This document shows, in pieces, positions 13,082-18,556 of a DNA stretch of 18,556 nt. The notes below the pieces were generated by a model, which saw only the letters and a program-made list of their open reading frames with translations, had not been told where the DNA came from and searched no databases. Each line of letters opens with the position of its first letter. Position 1 is the stretch's first letter. The stretch comes from an uncultured Rheinheimera sp. (GTDB lineage: Bacteria > Pseudomonadota > Gammaproteobacteria > Enterobacterales > Alteromonadaceae): contig CALTZU010000057.1 in assembly GCA_943913835.1 (NCBI GenBank), forward strand, positions 1-18,556, in the 5' to 3' direction. A program made the position numbers and the translations under genes.

Positions 13082-13783
13082 TTAAGCCTGACGGACCATA
13101 CGACGTTCAATGCGTTTTTCAAAGCTGGCTTTGATCACACGTTGCACATAAATACCTGGGGTATGAATTTGGCTTGGCTCCAGTTCACCCGGCTCGACTA
13201 TTTCTTCCACTTCAGCCACAGTGATTTTGCCTGCAGTAGCCGCCATAGGGTTGAAGTTCATGGAGGTATGACGGAACACCAGATTGCCATAACGGTCCGC
13301 TTTCCAGGCCCGTACTATAGCGAAATCGCCGGTAATGGCTTCTTCCAGTACATAATGGCGGCCATTAATTTCGCGGGTTTCTTTACCTTCAGCCACAGGA
13401 GTACCGTAACCAGTCGCAGTGAAAAAAGCCGGAATACCAGCACCACCAGCGCGGATTTTTTCAGCCAGGGTGCCTTGAGGTGTGAGCACAACCTCGAGTT
13501 CACCTGATAACAACTGCTTTTCAAACAAGGCGTTTTCGCCAACATAAGAGGCGACCATTTTTTTAATTTGGCGGTCTTCTAAAAGCACACCTAAACCAAA
13601 ACCATCGACACCACAGTTGTTCGAAACCACTGTTAAATCACGGGTGCCCATCTTCTTGATCTGAGCAATCAGGCCTTCCGGAATACCACATAAACCAAAA
13701 CCACCGGCTATCACTGTCATGCCATCGGTCAGACCTGCCAGCGCTTCTTCATAGCTGGTCACTACTTTATTAAACCCTGCCAT
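13082..13783 (-). CDS. scoA: Succinyl-CoA:3-oxoacid CoA-transferase, subunit A
   Basis: The 233-aa alpha subunit. The CoA-transferase signature GGFGLCGIPEG is at 27-37, followed by VSNNCGVDGFGLGVLLE and the GTLAEKIRAGGAGIPAFFTATGYGT stretch that is near-invariant in SCOT/AtoD proteins. FRHTSMNFNPMAATAGKITVAEVEEIVEPGEL closes the core. It forms the active heterotetramer with subunit B directly downstream (12-base gap). AAGGA lies seven bases before the ATG. HMG-CoA lyase ends 29 bases upstream, so both belong to one transcript. The usual E. coli counterpart is AtoD, and the donor acyl-CoA cannot be told from sequence alone. Confidence 0.93.
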   Translation of the reverse strand: MAGFNKVVTSYEEALAGLTDGMTVIAGGFGLCGIPEGLIAQIKKMGTRDLTVVSNNCGVDGFGLGVLLEDRQIKKMVASYVGENALFEKQLLSGELEVVLTPQGTLAEKIRAGGAGIPAFFTATGYGTPVAEGKETREINGRHYVLEEAITGDFAIVRAWKADRYGNLVFRHTSMNFNPMAATAGKITVAEVEEIVEPGELEPSQIHTPGIYVQRVIKASFEKRIERRMVRQA

Positions 13784-13812
13784 TTTGTATCCTTAAAAGA
13801 TGCTATCACTCA

Positions 13813-14751
13813 TTAATTTTGCTGGCATTTGGCTCTAAGCGCCAATCCTACTTTAGAACTAGGAGCTTTGCCCAACTGCTCGCTGATAAACCAGCCGATA
13901 GGGGCCAGCCGTTGTAAATCAACGCCGCTCTGTATGCCAAGGCCATTCAGTAAATACACTACTTCTTCAGTGGCAACATTACCTGACGCACCGGCAGCGT
14001 ATGGGCAGCCGCCTAAACCAGATACCGAACTGTCGACAACAGCAATACCACGTTGTAGCGCGGCGTAAATATTACTTAACGCCTGGCCATAAGTGTCGTG
14101 AAAATGCACAGCCAGTTGGGCAACTGGTACCACAGCAAGCACGGCATCCAGCATCGCATTGACTTTGGCCGGCGTGCCAACACCTATGGTGTCGCCTAAC
14201 GAAATTTCGTAGCAGCCCATATCCAGCAAGGCTTTGGCAACCCGTGCTACTTCTGCTGGTGCAACTTCGCCCTGATAAGGGCAACCTACTACACAAGAGA
14301 CATAACCCCGCACTTGAATGCCATCCAGTTTGGCTTGCGCCATTACAGGAGCAAAACGCTGCAGGCTTTCGGCTATGCTGCAGTTGATATTTTTTTGGGT
14401 AAAAGCCTCTGATGCAGCACCAAAGACAGCCACTTCAGTCGCACCTGCTGCTTTGGCTGCTTCATAACCTTGCAAATTGGGCGTCAGTGCGGCATAGCTG
14501 ATACCAGCTTTACGCTGAATTTGGGCAAATACAGCGGCGGAGTCGGCCATTTGTGGCACCCACTTAGGGGATACAAAAGCACCGGTTTCAATGGTGACAA
14601 GACCTGTTTCGGCTAATCGATTGACCAGCTCAACTTTGGCATGCAGCGACACCGCCTTTTCATTTTGCAGACCATCGCGTGGGCCTACTTCAACGATACG
14701 CACTGCTTTGGGCAATCCCGCTGTGTGGTGTGGGTTTAATGTCAGTGACAT
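13813..14751 (-). CDS. liuE: Hydroxymethylglutaryl-CoA lyase
   Basis: A 312-aa enzyme that splits (S)-HMG-CoA into acetyl-CoA and acetoacetate, the last carbon-cleaving step of leucine breakdown. The start used is the ATG at 14751, with GGAG six bases upstream; the in-frame TTG at 14763 is unlikely. VEVGPRDGLQNE (20-31) gives the catalytic Arg25 and metal-binding Asp26. HFHDTYG (216-222) supplies the metal-binding histidines, and VSGLGGCPYAAGASGNVATEEVVYLL (243-268) is the active-site signature with Cys249. Length matches bacterial MvaB/LiuE. Only 12 bases separate it from the stop of liuD. The TIM-barrel enzyme is cytoplasmic. Confidence 0.96.
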   Translation of the reverse strand: MSLTLNPHHTAGLPKAVRIVEVGPRDGLQNEKAVSLHAKVELVNRLAETGLVTIETGAFVSPKWVPQMADSAAVFAQIQRKAGISYAALTPNLQGYEAAKAAGATEVAVFGAASEAFTQKNINCSIAESLQRFAPVMAQAKLDGIQVRGYVSCVVGCPYQGEVAPAEVARVAKALLDMGCYEISLGDTIGVGTPAKVNAMLDAVLAVVPVAQLAVHFHDTYGQALSNIYAALQRGIAVVDSSVSGLGGCPYAAGASGNVATEEVVYLLNGLGIQSGVDLQRLAPIGWFISEQLGKAPSSKVGLALRAKCQQN

Positions 14752-14763
14752 CTTGGTCTCCAA

Positions 14764-16749
14764 TTAAGCCTGTTGTTCAGCCGGGGTAAAATCCAGCAGC
14801 TGTGCGCCGTCTTTGACCAGATCACCTGCGACATAAAACAGCTGATTGACCACACCATCTTTTGGCGCTTTGATGCTGTATTCCATTTTCATCGCTTCCA
14901 TCACTAACAGCGTTTGGCCAGCGCTGACTTTCGCACCTTTTTCTACCATCACAGCCACTATAGTGCCGTTCATAGGCGCTGTCAGGCTGCCTGCTGAGGC
15001 GCTGTCATCAACTAGAGTTTGGACTTGGGTCTGGTAAATAAAGTCATAACGTTGATGTTTAATAAAAACCGATACCATGTCCTGGTACTGGCTGACCCGC
15101 ACTTTGACCTGATGGCCATTTAAATTGGCCTGCAGTTCATCGCCTTGTAAGTTGGCTGTCGCAGGAGTAACCACACCTTGTTGGGTTAAGCTAAGCTGTT
15201 TGCCTTCAGAGCTGATGCTAACCAGGCGGGTTTCATCCATATAAATCAGCGGGAAAGACACAGTTGATACTTCGTTTAAACGCCAGCCCGAACACAAGGC
15301 CCATGGGCTTTGATCGTCCACCTTGTCTGAACGCTCTTTCAATAACAGATACAAGGCCGCCAATAAGCTGGCTTGTTCGGTTTCAGACTGACCTGGGGCA
15401 AACAACGATTCTTTATGCCGTTCAATAAAATGCGTATCCAGCTCTGCTTTGGCAAAAGCAGGTTGCTCTACTAAACGGGTTAAGAAATTCAGGTTATTTT
15501 TAACGCCGGCAATACGGTAATCATCTAAAGCACGCAACATACGGGCTATAGCGCGATCACGGTTTTCATCCCAGACAATCAGCTTGGCAATCATAGGATC
15601 GTAAAAAGGTGAGACTTCGTCATTTTCGACCACACCTGTATCGACCCGCACATAACGACTCTGTTCTGGCTGGCGCAAATAGGTCAGTTTGCCTGTGGCA
15701 GGCAGGAAATCGTGATCCGGATCTTCAGCATAAACCCGCACTTCAATGGCATGGCCATCAATAGTGATTTGGTCCTGAGTTAAAGGCAAAGGTTGACCAC
15801 TGGCGACCAACAGCTGCCATTTCACCAAGTCCTGACCTGTGATCATTTCTGTCACAGGGTGTTCGACCTGCAGACGGGTATTCATTTCCATAAAGTAGAA
15901 AGAGCCGTCTTCATCAAATAAAAACTCCACTGTACCAGCGCCCTGATAGGCAATAGCCTTGGCCGCTTTCACTGCCGCTTCGCCCATGGCTTTGCGTTGC
16001 TCTGCGCTGAAATGTGGTGCTGGTGCTTCTTCAATCACTTTCTGGTGACGGCGCTGAATAGAGCAGTCGCGCTCAGCTAAATACACCGCATTACCAAAAC
16101 TGTCGGCAAAGACCTGAATTTCAACATGGCGGGGTTTGGTCAGGTAGCGTTCCATCAGCACTTTGTCATTGCCAAAGCCGTTTAAGGCTTCACGTTTGGC
16201 GCCAGCCAAAGCTTCAGCAAATTCACCGCTGTTCCAGACCACACGCATACCTTTACCACCACCGCCGTATGCGGCTTTCAGTAAAAGCGGGTAGCCCACC
16301 AAATCAGCTTGTTGCTGTAAAAAAGCAGGGTCCTGATTGTCGCCATGATAACCCGGCACTAAAGGCACACCGGCTTGGGTCATAATCTCTTTAGCTGCGC
16401 TTTTACTGCCCATAGCAGCAATAGCGGGCACTGGCGGACCAATAAAGACTACACCCGCCTTGGCGCAAGCCTCTGCAAAGCCTTCGTTTTCAGATAAAAA
16501 GCCATAGCCTGGATGCACAGCTTCAGCGCCACTTAATTTGGCGATTTCTAAAATCTTGTCTGCCCGTAAATAAGACTCTTTGCTTGGTGCAGGGCCTAAT
16601 AAAAAAGCCTCATCAGCCATATGCACATGACGGGCATTGGCATCAGCTTCCGAATAGACAGCCACACAACGAATACCCAGTTTATGCGCGGTTTCTATCA
16701 CACGGCAGGCGATTTCGCCCCGGTTGGCGATCAAAATTTTGCGAAACAT
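14764..16749 (-). CDS. liuD: Methylcrotonyl-CoA carboxylase, biotin-containing alpha subunit
   Basis: A 661-aa subunit. The biotin carboxylase part (about 1-445) starts MFRKILIANRGEIACRVI, has the ATP-grasp loop GGGGKGM (162-168) and the MEMNTRLQVEHPV motif (287-299). A linker/BT-like region follows (about 450-585). The C-terminal biotin carrier domain carries VMEAMKME with biotinylated Lys621. Together with the beta subunit (liuB) it carboxylates 3-methylcrotonyl-CoA to 3-methylglutaconyl-CoA using ATP and bicarbonate. The size excludes the shorter AccC, and the surrounding liuC/liuE context argues for methylcrotonyl- over propionyl- or geranyl-CoA carboxylase. The stop of liuC overlaps its Shine-Dalgarno (TAAGGA). 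Confidence 0.94.
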   Translation of the reverse strand: MFRKILIANRGEIACRVIETAHKLGIRCVAVYSEADANARHVHMADEAFLLGPAPSKESYLRADKILEIAKLSGAEAVHPGYGFLSENEGFAEACAKAGVVFIGPPVPAIAAMGSKSAAKEIMTQAGVPLVPGYHGDNQDPAFLQQQADLVGYPLLLKAAYGGGGKGMRVVWNSGEFAEALAGAKREALNGFGNDKVLMERYLTKPRHVEIQVFADSFGNAVYLAERDCSIQRRHQKVIEEAPAPHFSAEQRKAMGEAAVKAAKAIAYQGAGTVEFLFDEDGSFYFMEMNTRLQVEHPVTEMITGQDLVKWQLLVASGQPLPLTQDQITIDGHAIEVRVYAEDPDHDFLPATGKLTYLRQPEQSRYVRVDTGVVENDEVSPFYDPMIAKLIVWDENRDRAIARMLRALDDYRIAGVKNNLNFLTRLVEQPAFAKAELDTHFIERHKESLFAPGQSETEQASLLAALYLLLKERSDKVDDQSPWALCSGWRLNEVSTVSFPLIYMDETRLVSISSEGKQLSLTQQGVVTPATANLQGDELQANLNGHQVKVRVSQYQDMVSVFIKHQRYDFIYQTQVQTLVDDSASAGSLTAPMNGTIVAVMVEKGAKVSAGQTLLVMEAMKMEYSIKAPKDGVVNQLFYVAGDLVKDGAQLLDFTPAEQQA

Positions 16750-16763
16750 CAGTCTGTTTTTCC

Positions 16764-17561
16764 TTATTCTGACCGGATCCAGGCCGGAGTACGTTTTTGT
16801 AAAAAGGCAGTTAAGCCTTCCTGACCTTCAGCTGACACCCGAATAGTGGCAATACGCTCTGAAGTGTTGTGTATCAGTTGCTGGTTGATAGGCTGGTTAT
16901 GCACAGCCGCCATTAACTCTTTAGCAGAGCGCAAAGCGGCAGGGCTGTTATTCAGTAAGATGCCAACAAAATGTTCTGCTGCGCCACTAAGACCACCAGC
17001 GTCCACTAATTGATGCACTAAACCTAAATTTAATGCTGTAGATGCATCAAAACGTTCTGCCGTTAAGAAATAACGACGGCTGGCACGCTCACCTATAGCG
17101 CGCATCACATAGGGGCTGATCACGGCTGGTATCAGGCCAATTTTGACTTCACTTAAACAAAAGCTGGCGCCTTGTTCGGCAACAGCTATATCGCAGCAGG
17201 AGACCAAACCCAAAGCACCACCAAAAGCTGCACCTTGTACCAGCGCAATAGTGGGGGCAGGGAAGTTATCTAACTGGCGCATCAGCTCTGCGAGCTGACC
17301 TGCATCTTCTAAGTTTTGCTGGTAGTTTTTCTCTGCCATAGAGCGCATCCAGTTCAGATCGGCGCCGGCACTGAAGTTTTTACCCAAGGATTTCAGCAGC
17401 AGCACTCGCACAGCAGGGTTAGCGGCCAGGGTTTTTAAGGCGTCAATCAATTCGCCAATCATGCTGTCGTCAAAGGCGTTATGCACTTCTGCACGGTTTA
17501 GCACGAGTTCTGCAACACCAGCTGTAGTTAACGAGGTAGTAATAGTTTTATAGTTTTGCAT
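16764..17561 (-). CDS. liuC: Methylglutaconyl-CoA hydratase (enoyl-CoA hydratase family)
   Basis: A 265-aa crotonase-fold protein. NFSAGADLNWMRSM (62-75) gives the first oxyanion-hole segment and the DLNWM wording typical of LiuC proteins. GAAFGGALGLVSCCDIAVA (110-128) gives the second. Glu138 in LSEVKIGLIPA matches the catalytic Glu164 of rat enoyl-CoA hydratase, whereas the Glu144 position is Gly118, as I recall for bacterial LiuC. It hydrates 3-methylglutaconyl-CoA to HMG-CoA, linking the carboxylase to the lyase in the same operon. AAGGAG lies eight bases before the ATG, and the gap to liuB is 18 bases. The specific substrate is inferred from context; the fold is certain. Confidence 0.92.
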   Translation of the reverse strand: MQNYKTITTSLTTAGVAELVLNRAEVHNAFDDSMIGELIDALKTLAANPAVRVLLLKSLGKNFSAGADLNWMRSMAEKNYQQNLEDAGQLAELMRQLDNFPAPTIALVQGAAFGGALGLVSCCDIAVAEQGASFCLSEVKIGLIPAVISPYVMRAIGERASRRYFLTAERFDASTALNLGLVHQLVDAGGLSGAAEHFVGILLNNSPAALRSAKELMAAVHNQPINQQLIHNTSERIATIRVSAEGQEGLTAFLQKRTPAWIRSE

Positions 17562-17579
17562 TCTGTTTACTCCTTGCCA

Positions 17580-18556
17580 TTACATCCGGAACACGCCAAA
17601 TCTGGATTCGGCGACAGGCGCATTCAGCGCGGCAGTCAGTGCCAGGCCCACTACCATACGGGTTTGCGCCGGGTCAATAATGCCGTCATCCCATAAACGC
17701 GCACTGGCGTAGTAGGGGTGACCTTGCTGCTCGTACTGAGCAACAATTGGCTGACGTATGGCTTGTTCTGCTTCGGCTGTTAAGCTTTCGCCTTTACGCG
17801 CCAGTGCATCTTTAGTGACCGTGGCCATTACACCAGCGGCTTGTTCACCACCCATCACAGAAATACGGGCATTGGGCCACATCCACATCATGGTGGGGTC
17901 ATAGGCCCGGCCACACATGCCGTAGTTACCTGCGCCATAGGAGCCGCCTATTAATACAGTAAATTTCGGCACATTGGCACAGGACACGGCCATCACCATT
18001 TTGGCACCATGTTTGGCAATGCCTTCGGCTTCGTATTTTTTACCGACCATAAAGCCGGTGATATTTTGCAGGAATAAAAGTGGAATTTTGCGCTGGGCAC
18101 AGAGCTCAATAAAGTGCGCGCCCTTTTGTGCTGATTCAGAAAACAGAATGCCGTTATTGGCCACTATGCCAATAGGCTGGCCAAAAATTCGGGCAAAACC
18201 ACAAACTAAAGTGGCGCCATAAAATTGTTTAAATTCATCAAAGTCAGAGCCGTCAACAATCCGGGCTATCACTTCACGTACATCAAAAGGTTTTTTAAGA
18301 TCAGTGCCGACTATACCGTACAGCTCGCTGGCATCATAAAGTGGTGCTTCGACAGGGCGTACGTCACCTTGCTGTGGTTTTTGATGATTTAAGCGACTAA
18401 CGGCATTGCGCGCCAGTTGCAGCGCATGTTCATCGTTGAGCGCATAGTGATCGGCCACACCAGAGATTTTGCAGTGCACATCAGCGCCACCCAACTCTTC
18501 GGCTGTCACTTCTTCGCCTGTAGCGGCTTTGACTAAAGGTGGGCCAGCTAAAAAGA
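17580..18556 (-). CDS. liuB: Methylcrotonyl-CoA carboxylase, carboxyltransferase beta subunit (5' end outside the window)
   Basis: 324 residues are visible, the C-terminal part of a protein usually near 535 aa. The reading frame stays open to the right edge (FLAGPPLVKAATGEE before the first in-frame GTG), so no start is in the window. GGADVHCKISGVADHYA and IVANNGILFSESAQKGAHFIELC are typical of the carboxyltransferase. GGSYGAGNYGMCGRAYDPTMMWMWPNARISVMGGEQAAGVM forms the C-terminal CoA-carboxyltransferase core. This subunit transfers carboxybiotin from LiuD onto 3-methylcrotonyl-CoA. It is the most upstream operon gene seen here; an isovaleryl-CoA dehydrogenase and a MerR-type LiuR regulator would be expected further upstream but are not visible. 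Confidence 0.95.
   Translation of the reverse strand, partial: FLAGPPLVKAATGEEVTAEELGGADVHCKISGVADHYALNDEHALQLARNAVSRLNHQKPQQGDVRPVEAPLYDASELYGIVGTDLKKPFDVREVIARIVDGSDFDEFKQFYGATLVCGFARIFGQPIGIVANNGILFSESAQKGAHFIELCAQRKIPLLFLQNITGFMVGKKYEAEGIAKHGAKMVMAVSCANVPKFTVLIGGSYGAGNYGMCGRAYDPTMMWMWPNARISVMGGEQAAGVMATVTKDALARKGESLTAEAEQAIRQPIVAQYEQQGHPYYASARLWDDGIIDPAQTRMVVGLALTAALNAPVAESRFGVFRM

Noticed and set aside
13070..13507. 145-aa plus-strand ORF opposite the CoA-transferase genes
   Set aside because: It lies antisense to the strongly conserved scoA gene, has no recognisable domain and is explained by the codon bias of the true gene.
18507..18509. GTG as start of the carboxyltransferase gene
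   Set aside because: The frame continues upstream with conserved residues (LAGPPLVKAATGEE), so the gene is cut by the window edge rather than starting here.
1..18556. CRISPR array, tRNA, rRNA, riboswitch or insertion sequence
   Set aside because: No regularly spaced repeats, cloverleaf, rRNA segments, known riboswitch cores or transposase reading frames were seen on either strand.

Overview
The window looks like chromosomal DNA of a marine or freshwater gammaproteobacterium, most likely of the Alteromonadales/Chromatiales-type group that includes Rheinheimera and Alishewanella. This is inferred from gene content, lineage-typical protein wording (TonB receptor beside a secreted dipeptidyl peptidase, a Liu-type leucine operon) and moderate GC. 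No rRNA, tRNA, CRISPR array, insertion sequence or complete prophage was seen.

Left edge (1-560): a GC-rich block (about 68% G+C in the first 120 bases, counted by eye) made of closely packed inverted repeats. It is followed by a small ORF (92 aa) whose wording resembles orphan phage proteins, closed by a strong 12-bp hairpin. This is the most accessory-looking part of the window.

Envelope and peptide-use region (570-7855): an NlpE/META-domain outer-membrane lipoprotein, an alpha/beta hydrolase and a TonB-dependent receptor lie on the minus strand. A secreted dipeptidyl peptidase IV (S9B) is divergent on the plus strand. The roughly 290-bp gap between receptor and peptidase holds a dyad with the same half-sites and spacing as enteric NtrC sites, which would fit control of peptide scavenging by nitrogen status.

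Middle (7889-12356): D-lactate dehydrogenase LdhA and a Cys-type glutathione peroxidase are on the minus strand. Then come a beta-hydroxyacid dehydrogenase (plus), a 56-aa two-helix membrane protein (minus, with a near-perfect Shine-Dalgarno), a divergent GlxA-type AraC regulator (plus), and a small membrane-anchored protein with a bacterial-PH-like domain (plus).

Right side (12407-18556): one tightly packed minus-strand operon for the lower leucine/isovalerate pathway. In transcription order it is liuB (5' cut by the window edge), liuC, liuD, liuE, then the two subunits of a succinyl-CoA:3-oxoacid CoA-transferase. Together they carry 3-methylcrotonyl-CoA through 3-methylglutaconyl-CoA and HMG-CoA to acetyl-CoA plus acetoacetate, and activate acetoacetate to acetoacetyl-CoA. 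A bidirectional hairpin ends the operon. The upstream part (isovaleryl-CoA dehydrogenase, regulator) should lie beyond the right edge.

Most of the window is ordinary metabolism. The points worth a second look are the edge repeat block, the phage-like orphan, the NtrC-like site, the unannotated 56-aa membrane protein and the hydrolase with an apparently relocated acid residue.
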